NCBI GenBank assembly: GCA_020444415.1
Contig: JAHLLA010000001.1
Coordinates: forward strand, 124,001 to 188,000
Direction: 5' to 3'
Length of the DNA stretch: 64,000 nucleotides
DNA from: Bacteroidota bacterium
Lineage (GTDB): Bacteria; Bacteroidota; Bacteroidia; Bacteroidales; F082
Shown here: positions 27,113 to 35,152 of the stretch, piece by piece
Numbering within the stretch: position 1 is the stretch's first letter
Layout of the letters: the number at the start of each line of letters is the position of its first letter
The notes under the pieces: generated by a model
What the model was told of the DNA's origin: nothing
The model's database searches: none
What the model saw: only the letters and a program-made list of their open reading frames with translations
Position numbers and translations under genes: made by a program

Positions 27113-27180
27113 AGACTGTTTTTCTATTAAAAAAAGCAATTTACGTCTAAATTATAAAAATGAGCAAAAGAAAAAGAAAC

Positions 27181-27210
27181 TTGCTATATTTTTAATTTGC
27201 GCTATCTTTG
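27181..27210 (+). promoter_or_regulatory. Consensus Bacteroidota promoter of the carboxyltransferase operon
   Basis: TTG at 27181-27183, 19-base spacer, TATCTTTG at 27203-27210. It gives a leader of about 80 bases before the ATG at 27299; in-frame ATGs inside this leader are not supported. Confidence 0.7.
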
Positions 27211-27298
27211 CATGAAAAGAGATAGGTTTTATTCTTCACAGAAAGCTGCAAAGCAACTCAACTTGTCTCTTTTTTTTTGCAAACCAAAATCGAATCTA

Positions 27299-28846
27299 AT
27301 GGGTTTAAAATCGAAATCATCAGACCTCCGCAGACGCTTGCGTAATGCCAGAAGCGGTGGTGGTGAAAAAGCCATTGAAAAACAAAAAGCAATTGGAAAA
27401 ATGACCGCCATGGAGCGCATTATTTCATTGCTCGATCCAAAATCTTTCCACGAGTATGACGTGTTTGTTGAACATGCCGGGAAAGATTTCGATATGGATA
27501 AAAAATACCTGCCTGGTGATGGCGTTGTAACCGGAACCGGCATGCTGAGTGGCCACCCTGTTTGTATTTACGCTCAGGACTTTACGGTTGCGGGTGGTTC
27601 ATTGGGATGGATGCATGCTAAAAAAATCACCAAGATCATGGATCATGCCTTAAAACTTAAGGTGCCACTAATCGGTATAAATGATTCAGGGGGCGCACGT
27701 ATCCAAGAAGGTGTGAACTCACTTGCCGGGTATGGTGAGATTTTCTTCCGCAACACACTGGCATCCGGTGTGATTCCTCAAATATCAGTAATTCTTGGTC
27801 CCTGTGCAGGCGGTGCTGTTTATTCTCCTGCGCTTACAGATTTTGTTTTTACAGTAGAAAAGATTACAAAAATGTTCATTACCGGACCCGAGGTGATCAA
27901 AACTGTTTTGGGCGAAGAAATATCGATGGAAGACCTGGGTGGTGCTCGTGTACATTGCGAAACAACAGGAAATGCACACTTTTATGCTGAAAGTGAAGAA
28001 GAATGTTTCAGCCAGATTAAACAACTGGTAAGTTTTATTCCATGGAACAATGTGAAAAAAGCGGAGAAGTTTCCCAAGAAGTCGCCAAAAACACGTCAGT
28101 ATAAGATTGACAATGTGATGCCATCTGATCCGAAGCAACCCTATGATGTGCGCATGCTCATCAAAGCCGTTGTGGATGATTCTGAATTTCTCGAGATACA
28201 GGATCTTTTTGCACAAAATATTGTGATTGGTTTTTCAAGAATCGATGGTGAAACAGTTGGAATTGTGGCCAACCAGCCACTTATCCTGGCCGGCGTGCTT
28301 GATGTGGATTCATCCGACAAAGCAGCCAGATTCATCCGTTTTTGTGATGCTTTTAATATTCCTTTGGTCACTTTAGTTGACCTTCCCGGTTATTTACCCG
28401 GCGTCGACCAGGAACATGCTGGCGTTATACGTCACGGTGCTAAAATATTGTATGCCTATTCAGAAGCTACCGTACCTAAAATTACCGTAATTACAAGGAA
28501 AGCATATGGAGGTGGTTATATTGCCATGTGTTCGCACCATTTACGTGCCGACTTTGTATTTGCATGGCCTACTGCCGAAATAGCCGTTATGGGTCCGGAA
28601 GGTGCCGCCAATATCATCTTCAGAAAAGAAATATCAACAGCCGAAGATCCGGATGATATGCGCAAGAAAAAGGTTGAAGAATATAAGGAGAAGTTTGCTA
28701 ATCCTTATGTAGCTGCTGCATATGGATATATTGATGCGGTAATAGAACCTGAAGAAACACGAAAAATGCTGGTGCACGCACTCGAGATTTCAAAAGGCAA
28801 AGAAATTAGCATGCCAAGGAAGAAGCATGGCATTCCACCATTTTAA
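27299..28846 (+). CDS. Acyl-CoA carboxylase carboxyltransferase subunit (propionyl-CoA/methylmalonyl-CoA type)
   Basis: Transfers CO2 between carboxybiotin and an acyl-CoA, typically propionyl-CoA/methylmalonyl-CoA. From the ATG at 27299 it has 515 aa, the standard length. It has the two crotonase-like halves: the N-terminal GVVTGTGMLSGHPVCIYAQDFTV (in pieces), the oxyanion segment GPCAGGAVYSPALTDF, and the C-terminal LVDLPGYLPGVDQEHAGVIRHGAK (in pieces) with KAYGGGYIAMCS. The next gene encodes the biotin carrier, 11 bases on. No biotin carboxylase or membrane decarboxylase beta subunit is in the window, so whether it works as a carboxylase or sodium-pump decarboxylase is open. Confidence 0.92.
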   Translation: MGLKSKSSDLRRRLRNARSGGGEKAIEKQKAIGKMTAMERIISLLDPKSFHEYDVFVEHAGKDFDMDKKYLPGDGVVTGTGMLSGHPVCIYAQDFTVAGGSLGWMHAKKITKIMDHALKLKVPLIGINDSGGARIQEGVNSLAGYGEIFFRNTLASGVIPQISVILGPCAGGAVYSPALTDFVFTVEKITKMFITGPEVIKTVLGEEISMEDLGGARVHCETTGNAHFYAESEEECFSQIKQLVSFIPWNNVKKAEKFPKKSPKTRQYKIDNVMPSDPKQPYDVRMLIKAVVDDSEFLEIQDLFAQNIVIGFSRIDGETVGIVANQPLILAGVLDVDSSDKAARFIRFCDAFNIPLVTLVDLPGYLPGVDQEHAGVIRHGAKILYAYSEATVPKITVITRKAYGGGYIAMCSHHLRADFVFAWPTAEIAVMGPEGAANIIFRKEISTAEDPDDMRKKKVEEYKEKFANPYVAAAYGYIDAVIEPEETRKMLVHALEISKGKEISMPRKKHGIPPF

Positions 28847-28857
28847 AAAGACACAGC

Positions 28858-29205
28858 ATGCCGAAAAAAGAAAAAGAAGAAAAAATACGTTATAACTCCC
28901 TGGTTGTTGACGGTGTGAAATATAAGACGTTGTTGACTCAAAAATTTATTAACAGGCCTATATTTAAAGAGAAAGATCCCGGTATGGTCAAAGCATTCAT
29001 TCCAGGAACAATTCTTAAAGTAAGGGTCAAAAAAGGCAAAAGGGTAAAAGAAGGTGATTTGCTGTTAATCCTTGAAGCCATGAAGATGAGAAATGTAGTA
29101 GCATCACCGGTTGATGGCGTCATAAGAAAAGTACTTGCAAAAGCCGGCGACAGGGTGTCGAAAAATCAACTCATGATAGAGATTGATCACGAATTTAAAA
29201 GCTGA
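28858..29205 (+). CDS. Biotin carboxyl carrier protein
   Basis: A 115-aa carrier whose C-terminal biotinyl domain (residues about 45-115) contains the biotinylation site EAMKM, with Lys76 as the attachment residue, and the surrounding GDLLLILEAMKMRN and SPVDGVIRKV. The first 40 residues are charged and less conserved (KKEKEEKIRYNSLVVDG). It follows the carboxyltransferase gene by 11 bases and clearly forms a complex with it. Its last 19 bases overlap the 3-prime end of the convergent engB gene. Confidence 0.92.
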   Translation: MPKKEKEEKIRYNSLVVDGVKYKTLLTQKFINRPIFKEKDPGMVKAFIPGTILKVRVKKGKRVKEGDLLLILEAMKMRNVVASPVDGVIRKVLAKAGDRVSKNQLMIEIDHEFKS

Positions 29206-29789
29206 TTTGTTTCATTGATAAAATCAAGAATTTCTTCCTTCCCCAATCCGGATTTGGACGAAGCAATAAAAATACCCGGCAACTCTTCCCAATTTTTCAA
29301 TAAATGTTTTTTATATATTGCCAGGTTATTTTCAAGCTGCATTTTCTTCAGTTTGTCTTCTTTTGTAAATACAATCACAAATGGAATTTTTGAAGCACCC
29401 AGCCATTCCATAAAATCTATGTCCAGCTTTTGAGGTTCATGCCTCGCATCTACCAATAGAAAAACGTTCAGCAGGTTTGTTCTTTTCAGAATATAACTTC
29501 GGATCATCTTTTCCCATTTCGCTCTTTCAGTTTTGGAACGTTTGGCAAAACCATAGCCCGGTAAATCTACTAAATACCAATTTTCATTAATTAAAAAATG
29601 ATTGATGGTAATCGTCTTTCCCGGACTTCCTGATACTTTTACAAGTTTCTTTCTACCCGTCAGCATATTGATCAATGATGACTTTCCTACATTCGATCTG
29701 CCTATAAAAGCATATTCGGGCTTGTTGGGTTGCGGACATTGCTCAATTTTGGTTGAACTGGTAATAAATTCTGCCTGGTTAATCTTCAT
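29187..29789 (-). CDS. engB: Ribosome biogenesis GTP-binding protein EngB/YsxC
   Basis: TRAFAC-class GTPase needed for assembly of the large ribosomal subunit (family knowledge). From the ATG at 29789 it has 200 aa. Motifs: G1 GRSNVGKSS (residues 30-38), G3 DLPGYGFAKRSK, G4 TKEDK, G5 SSKSGLG. An upstream TTG would add five residues and is not favoured. It overlaps the convergent biotin carrier gene by 19 bases, tail to tail, and follows the OlsB-like gene by 20 bases, so it probably shares its transcript. Confidence 0.95.
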   Translation of the reverse strand: MKINQAEFITSSTKIEQCPQPNKPEYAFIGRSNVGKSSLINMLTGRKKLVKVSGSPGKTITINHFLINENWYLVDLPGYGFAKRSKTERAKWEKMIRSYILKRTNLLNVFLLVDARHEPQKLDIDFMEWLGASKIPFVIVFTKEDKLKKMQLENNLAIYKKHLLKNWEELPGIFIASSKSGLGKEEILDFINETNQLLNS

Positions 29790-29809
29790 GGATAGATTTT
29801 TCAATAATG

Positions 29810-30739
29810 CTATTCTGGTTTCGTATAGGTTAAAATATGACGGTCCTTTTTTACATTATAAATATCTTTAACCGTCACTAAAATTCCTGTTTCCTCTACA
29901 TTCCCGAAATGATCATTCAAAGCAGTTCCGAAAGTTTTCATGGTGGAAGATAAATTCATATAAGCATTTACCAGGGGCGGTACATTTTCCCCCAATTTGC
30001 GAACTTTCTGAATTAAAATCTTATAATCTTCCTCGTAATTACAGCCAGTAAAAATGCTATTCAGGATTTTATCTGAAGTAATGATCTCAAGCGGCTCGAT
30101 TGGTTCAATTAGTTTTTCATGATCTGGAAAATACTTATGCAGGAAAAACAGGATCATATCCCTTGCCAGTTTATCGAAATCAGGATACATGGTAACTTTA
30201 CCAAAAAGAAATTTGAATTCAGGGTTTTCTATGATGAGTGCCCCAATACCATCCCACAAGTTGTCAAGTGCAAACATGCCCCTTCTTAAATTAAAGGCAG
30301 GTTGATAGAGTGGCTGCACAAACGAACGGCCAAGCTCAACGGTATTTTTTAAATATTCATCGATAAATTTTTGAGAATACCTGAAAAGATCTGCCGTGGG
30401 CGAATGAACGATAGTGCCCTCAATTTTCAGATGCTTGCAATCAATATACCGGTAGCCACCTGTAATTTCTTTCTCCTTTGGATCCCATACGATCATTTGC
30501 TCAAATCCTTGTTCGCCATAATCATACTCATCCAGGTCAATTTCTTTGCCTGTTCCACCACCGGCATCCCTGAATGTAACTTCGCGTAACCGGCCAATTT
30601 CCCTGACAACATTTGGTGAATTGACCTCGTTAACAATGTAGATCAGGTTATTACCATTGTTGGTTTTTCGAAGTAACCGTTCTTTGGTTAGCTCCTTTTC
30701 AAGCAAACGTTTATCTATGGGTGGAATAATTGTTTTCAT
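29810..30739 (-). CDS. GNAT/hemolysin-like N-acyltransferase (OlsB/GlsB-like)
   Basis: A 309-aa protein from the ATG at 30739. It has the OlsB-type acyltransferase pattern: REIGRLREVTFRDAGGGTGKEID near residue 60 (in pieces), YGEQGFEQMIVWD, GGYRYI, then FRYSQKFI and ELGRSFVQPLYQ. In Bacteroides, GlsB of this family adds a fatty acid to the amino group of glycine to start glycine-lipid synthesis; OlsB elsewhere uses ornithine. The usual O-acyltransferase partner is not next to it here. A consensus -7 element lies 23 bases upstream, overlapping the rejected longer start. Confidence 0.82.
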   Translation of the reverse strand: MKTIIPPIDKRLLEKELTKERLLRKTNNGNNLIYIVNEVNSPNVVREIGRLREVTFRDAGGGTGKEIDLDEYDYGEQGFEQMIVWDPKEKEITGGYRYIDCKHLKIEGTIVHSPTADLFRYSQKFIDEYLKNTVELGRSFVQPLYQPAFNLRRGMFALDNLWDGIGALIIENPEFKFLFGKVTMYPDFDKLARDMILFFLHKYFPDHEKLIEPIEPLEIITSDKILNSIFTGCNYEEDYKILIQKVRKLGENVPPLVNAYMNLSSTMKTFGTALNDHFGNVEETGILVTVKDIYNVKKDRHILTYTKPE

Positions 30740-30761
30740 TTTACATCTTAATGCTGATTTA

Positions 30762-30769
30762 CAAAGATA
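30762..30769 (-). promoter_or_regulatory. -7 element of the OlsB-like gene
   Basis: TATCTTTG on the minus strand, a perfect TAnnTTTG, 22 bases before the ATG at 30739. No -33 TTG at the proper distance. Confidence 0.5.
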
Positions 30770-30820
30770 ATTCAAACACCTGAACTTTGAAGTAACTGAA
30801 AGAGCAAGCTTTCAATAAAG

Positions 30821-31633
30821 TTAAATCTGCCGGACCAATTCCTTAAAAATTATAATCAAATCCCTTTCAGCAATAGCGGCATTGTTCAAAATATCATCAA
30901 TATCTATGGGCTGAAGGTTATCAGGATTACAGCTATCCGTTATTACAGAAACAGCAGCTACTTTCATACCCATATGCCTTGCAACGATTACTTCCGGTAC
31001 TGATGACATGCCCACTACATCGGCACCCATTATTTTAATAAACCGGTATTCGGCCCTGGTTTCGAGGCTAGGACCTGTCCATGCTACATAAACGCCTTTG
31101 TTGATTGATATCTTATTTTTACGTGCAATATCTTGCATTTTTTCAATGAGTTGTCTGTCGTAAGGTTCACTCATATCAACAAACCGCGGTCCAAGTTTAC
31201 TATCATTACTACCTATCAGAGGATTTCCGGGTAGCATGTTAATATGGTCATCAATGATCATCAGTGATGCAGGTTTATAATCAAGATTTACGGTACCGCA
31301 GGCATTCGAGACAAGTAAAGTTTTTATACCCAGTGCTTGCATCACCCTGACTGGAAATGTAATGTGCTGAAGCGAATACCCCTCATAATAATGAAAGCGT
31401 CCGTGCATCACCAGTACTTTTTTACCCGAAAGATTTCCGTAAATGAGCCTGCCATTATGAAATGAACCTGCCGCTTCCGGGAAGTACGGAATTTCAGCAT
31501 AACTAATGCTTACTTCCACATCCATCTCGTCAACTAAAAGGCCTAATCCAGTACCTAGGATGATGGCTATTTCAGGATTTCCAACGCCTTTGTTTTCAAC
31601 ATATTCCTTTGCGGCTCTGATTTCATTGATCAT
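30821..31633 (-). CDS. punA: Purine nucleoside phosphorylase
   Basis: Phosphorolysis of inosine/guanosine to the base and ribose-1-phosphate, in purine salvage. From the ATG at 31633 the 270 aa match the trimeric low-molecular-mass PNP family: ILGTGLGLLVDEM (phosphate loop), HGRFHYYEGYS, SNACGTVNLDYKPASLMII, AWTGPSLETRAEY and VGMSSVPEVIVARH, then TDSCN for the base-binding Asn. The earlier in-frame start overlaps the -7 element and is rejected. It is 81 bases upstream of the OlsB-like gene, which has its own -7 box. Confidence 0.93.
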   Translation of the reverse strand: MINEIRAAKEYVENKGVGNPEIAIILGTGLGLLVDEMDVEVSISYAEIPYFPEAAGSFHNGRLIYGNLSGKKVLVMHGRFHYYEGYSLQHITFPVRVMQALGIKTLLVSNACGTVNLDYKPASLMIIDDHINMLPGNPLIGSNDSKLGPRFVDMSEPYDRQLIEKMQDIARKNKISINKGVYVAWTGPSLETRAEYRFIKIMGADVVGMSSVPEVIVARHMGMKVAAVSVITDSCNPDNLQPIDIDDILNNAAIAERDLIIIFKELVRQI

Positions 31634-31661
31634 TGTTAGAAACTCAATTTTATATGGTTTA

Positions 31662-31669
31662 CAAACGTA
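31662..31669 (-). promoter_or_regulatory. -7 element of the purine nucleoside phosphorylase gene
   Basis: TACGTTTG on the minus strand, 28 bases before the ATG at 31633; it supports that start over the longer reading frame. Confidence 0.5.
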
Positions 31670-31755
31670 CAAAATAGGTGGTTATCTTTAAATATAAATT
31701 TCTTCATTCAACCACATTATAGCCGTTTTTAACAAGTAAATATATTTATTAGGCC

Positions 31756-31763
31756 TACTTTTG
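31756..31763 (+). promoter_or_regulatory. -7 element of the CotH/T9SS gene
   Basis: TACTTTTG, a perfect TAnnTTTG, 22 bases before the ATG at 31786. No clear -33 TTG. Confidence 0.5.
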
Positions 31764-31785
31764 CCTTTTATTTATAAACGCACAC

Positions 31786-34041
31786 ATGAAGCATATCTTT
31801 ATAATTTCAAGCATCATCTTATTACTTGCAACTCAATCGAAAGCACAAACCTTTTTCCCTGAAAATGGTGAGTTGTACATTGACACAGCAGTTCCGAGAA
31901 TTGATATTTCCATAGATCCTGACACCCTTGCCTGGCTGTATGAATGGGAAAATTTGGAAAGTGATATAGAATTTACTGCCTCTTTTGTATTTGACAATGG
32001 AAATGTGCGCGATACCATTTACCCGGTTGGGTTCAGGTTGAGGGGAAATACATCACGATACTCGCAAAAAAAGTCATTTAAAGTGTCTTTTAACCGGTTT
32101 ACATCGGGAGGCAAATATTATGGTGTTGAAAAGCTCAATCTGAATGGTGAGCATAACGATCCATCGGTGATCAGGTCGAAAGTTTGCTGGGATATATTGC
32201 GGAAAATGGAAATTCCTGCCCCACGCGCCAATCATGTGCGGGTTTACATCAATAACGAATACTATGGGCTCTACATCAGTGTCGAACATATTGACGAAGA
32301 ATTTATTAAAACTCGCTTTACATACAACGACGGCAACTTATACAAATGCCTTTACCCTGCCAACCTCAATTATTTAGGCTCCGATCCCGATTTATACAAA
32401 CTTGGGGAAGGCGACAGGCGTGTTTATGAATTGAAAATAAACGAAGAAACGGATGACTACTCGGACTTAGCGAATTTTATTGACATATTGAACAACGCTC
32501 AGAATGAAGATCTTGTGTGTGATCTCGATGAAGTATTCAACACCTACGACTACTTGAAAGTGATTGCCGCTGACATCCTGATGGGCAATTGGGACGGCTA
32601 TATATACAACCAGAATAATTTCTATCTCTACAATAATACTTCTACTAATAAAATCGAATACATCCCATATGATCTGGACAATACCCTGGGTATTGATTGG
32701 ATCGGCAGGGATTGGGGCACCCGGGATATGTACGACTGGCAACAGCACGGCGATCATTACAGGCCCCTTTATGAACGAATTATGAACAACCAGGAATTGC
32801 GTGATCAATACACGTTTTATATGGATCAACTGATTCATGAAACCCTGGATTTAGATTCGCTGATCCTGGCCATAGAGCAAGGCAGGGATATGATTGCACC
32901 TTATTTAATAGATGATCCTTTCTATCCGCTGGATTATGGGTATACGATGAACGATTTTTACAATTCGTTTAATAACGGGCTGGAAGGCCATGTACCATAC
33001 GGACTTATACCTTATCTACAGACAAGGGTAGCCTCCATCCAAAACCAGTTGGAAAATACATCGATACACCCGGTGATCAAATTCATCAGCCATAAACGTC
33101 ATTCTGCTTCTGAAATTTCAATTCGTGCATTTACAGATGTTCAAAGTTTACCAGCCAACATGAAGATTTTATTTACGATAGAGGGCGAAAGTTTAACAGA
33201 ATTGCCCATGTATGACGATGGACAGCACAATGATGGCATTGCAGACGATCATATTTATGGGGGGAATATTGCCGAGATACCAGAAAATTCATTTGTTACC
33301 TACCAGGTATCCGTTACTGACAATCAAAACCGGAATAGCATCATGCCCTGCGAGGCCGTTTTGGTGCCATCAGCAGGAAGCGGAGATGTAATGCTTTATA
33401 TCAATGAGTTTATGGCATCAAATGATGAAACCATTTCAGATGAACATGGAGATTATGACGACTGGATAGAAGTGTACAACGCGGATGACGAAACTGTTTG
33501 GCTAGGTGACAAATTTCTTACTGACAATTTAAGCAAGCCTGATAAATGGCAAATGCCGGATGCATATATAGAACCAGGTGCATTCCAGATTTTCTGGGCA
33601 GATGACGAACCTGAACAAGGATCTTTTCACACCAGTTTTAAATTAAGTGCTGATGGAGAGGATATCGGTATTTTTGACGCCAGCGAGAATAGTATTGACG
33701 CATATGTTTTTGGACCGCAAACCACCGATATTTCCGAGGGCAGATTCCCCAATGGAAGTGATAACTGGGTTTTCTTTGAGCGTGCTACACCGGGCGCCAG
33801 TAACGGGTATTCAGATGTTGCTGAGTTTGGATCAGATAATATGATTGTTGCTTATCCAAACCCTGCGACAGGATCAATTGTAAATTTATCAAAAGCATGT
33901 AATTACAGGGTCTACAATTTTATGGGTCAATTTGTTGAAGAACAGAAAATTTTAAAAATAATTAACATTTCTTCATACAACAAAGGACTTTATTTTGTTG
34001 TTATTGATAACGGACAAACCATCAAGTTGATGGTGCAATAA
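31786..34041 (+). CDS. Secreted CotH-family kinase-like protein with lamin-tail and T9SS domains
   Basis: A 751-aa exported protein. Signal peptide residues 1-20 (ending QSKAQ). The CotH domain (residues about 30-420) shows VGFRLRGNTSRYSQKKSFKVSF (in pieces), the loop LNLNGEHNDPS, and the kinase-like MGNWDGYIYNQNNFYLY with PYDLDNTLG, equivalent to the metal/nucleotide-binding residues of this atypical kinase fold. A lamin-tail (LTD) domain follows (LYINEFMASNDETISDEHG...DDWIEVYN), and the last 65 residues form a T9SS sorting domain (AYPNPATGSIVNLS). CotH phosphorylates spore-coat proteins in Bacillus; for secreted Bacteroidota versions the substrate is unknown. Confidence 0.9.
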   Translation: MKHIFIISSIILLLATQSKAQTFFPENGELYIDTAVPRIDISIDPDTLAWLYEWENLESDIEFTASFVFDNGNVRDTIYPVGFRLRGNTSRYSQKKSFKVSFNRFTSGGKYYGVEKLNLNGEHNDPSVIRSKVCWDILRKMEIPAPRANHVRVYINNEYYGLYISVEHIDEEFIKTRFTYNDGNLYKCLYPANLNYLGSDPDLYKLGEGDRRVYELKINEETDDYSDLANFIDILNNAQNEDLVCDLDEVFNTYDYLKVIAADILMGNWDGYIYNQNNFYLYNNTSTNKIEYIPYDLDNTLGIDWIGRDWGTRDMYDWQQHGDHYRPLYERIMNNQELRDQYTFYMDQLIHETLDLDSLILAIEQGRDMIAPYLIDDPFYPLDYGYTMNDFYNSFNNGLEGHVPYGLIPYLQTRVASIQNQLENTSIHPVIKFISHKRHSASEISIRAFTDVQSLPANMKILFTIEGESLTELPMYDDGQHNDGIADDHIYGGNIAEIPENSFVTYQVSVTDNQNRNSIMPCEAVLVPSAGSGDVMLYINEFMASNDETISDEHGDYDDWIEVYNADDETVWLGDKFLTDNLSKPDKWQMPDAYIEPGAFQIFWADDEPEQGSFHTSFKLSADGEDIGIFDASENSIDAYVFGPQTTDISEGRFPNGSDNWVFFERATPGASNGYSDVAEFGSDNMIVAYPNPATGSIVNLSKACNYRVYNFMGQFVEEQKILKIINISSYNKGLYFVVIDNGQTIKLMVQ

Positions 34042-34054
34042 TACACTTAACACA

Positions 34055-34546
34055 ATGCGATTATTACTATTGATAGCTATTATCACAACTACATTATCAG
34101 TTAACAGTCAAAATACAAAAAATGACATGAAGGATAAAAACAACATCCAAAAAACCGAAGAACAGTTGAAACAAAAACTTTCACCAGAGGAATACGATGT
34201 GATGCGGAATTGTGGAACCGAACCACCGTTTACAGGTAAATACTATAAACACAACGAAAAAGGGACATATAATTGTGCAGCTTGTGGCGCTGAATTATTT
34301 AGTTCCGATACCAAATATGATTCGGGTTCAGGTTGGCCTAGTTTTTACAATGCGATCGACAAGAAAGCCATTAAAGAAGTAATGGATAATAGTTTTGGAA
34401 TGCAACGCATCGAAATTAAATGCGCCAATTGCGACAGCCACCTGGGTCATGTTTTCCCAGATGGCCCCAAACCAGCCGGGTTAAGATATTGTGTCAATTC
34501 TATTTCGCTGGATTTTGATAGTGATAGCTTAAGAAAAGGTGAATAA
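34055..34546 (+). CDS. msrB: Exported peptide-methionine (R)-S-oxide reductase MsrB
   Basis: Repairs methionine-R-sulfoxide in proteins. The N-terminal 19 residues (MRLLLLIAIITTTLSVNSQ) form a signal peptide, so it acts in the periplasm. The MsrB domain (residues about 35-155) has zinc ligands in CAACGAEL and CANCDSHLGHVF and the catalytic Cys146 in RYCVNSISLDF. SGSGWPSFY is the substrate-binding block. It follows the CotH gene by 13 bases and may be co-transcribed. An MsrA partner is not fused or adjacent. Confidence 0.93.
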   Translation: MRLLLLIAIITTTLSVNSQNTKNDMKDKNNIQKTEEQLKQKLSPEEYDVMRNCGTEPPFTGKYYKHNEKGTYNCAACGAELFSSDTKYDSGSGWPSFYNAIDKKAIKEVMDNSFGMQRIEIKCANCDSHLGHVFPDGPKPAGLRYCVNSISLDFDSDSLRKGE

Positions 34547-34604
34547 AAAGACGGTTCGACATCCGAAATGTTTACCTTTATCAGCGTAAAACATAATTCA
34601 TACC

Positions 34605-34961
34605 ATGAATGACGTCTATCCTTTTGAACAGAGAAAAATAGAAAATGTAAGGCTGATTTATATCCTTTATTTAATTGGGCTTGTGTTTGGCATTACGGCT
34701 ATAGCAGGAGTAGTGGTAGCCTATTCTAATAAAGATGACGAAATGCCCGACTGGTTAAAAAGCCATTATCACTACCTGATAAACACTTTTTGGAAAGGTC
34801 TCATTATGATTCTGGTCGGCGTATTAACCATCGTTCTTATCGTAGGAATCTTTATTCTTATTTTCTGGACTGTATGGATCATCGTTCGATGCGTAAACGG
34901 CATTAAATACCTGGATTCAAAACAAGCACATCCAAACCCTGATGGCTGGTGGTTTGATTAA
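34605..34961 (+). CDS. COG3671-type small membrane protein (DUF4870-like)
   Basis: A 118-aa inner-membrane protein with three predicted membrane segments (about residues 17-40, 62-78 and 80-100). The features fit the COG3671 group: YILYLIGLVFGITAIAGVVVAY, the central DWLKSHYHYLINTFWKGL, and the C-terminal WIIVRCVNGIKYLDSKQAHPNPDGWWF (in pieces). The function is unknown; relatives are annotated as DUF4870 or tryptophan-rich membrane proteins. There is no clear link to its neighbours. Confidence 0.75.
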   Translation: MNDVYPFEQRKIENVRLIYILYLIGLVFGITAIAGVVVAYSNKDDEMPDWLKSHYHYLINTFWKGLIMILVGVLTIVLIVGIFILIFWTVWIIVRCVNGIKYLDSKQAHPNPDGWWFD

Positions 34962-35152
34962 ACAGCGGATTTTATGATCATCATTTAAAAATACTTTCGC
35001 AGACCAATCACAAACTTTATTGACGTCAAATAGGAAAAATGAATCGTTTCTTTATTTTTTCTAAATTAGCTGTCTCCCAGCATTAAATAAAATTAAAGGT
35101 TCCTGTTCATTACGATGAATATGGTAATCATTGGGTTTTTAAACCGGAAAAC

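Noticed and set aside
27197-27298. Longer N-terminus for the carboxyltransferase
   Set aside because: The extension covers the promoter and the 5-prime leader and is outside the family; the start at 27299 gives standard length.
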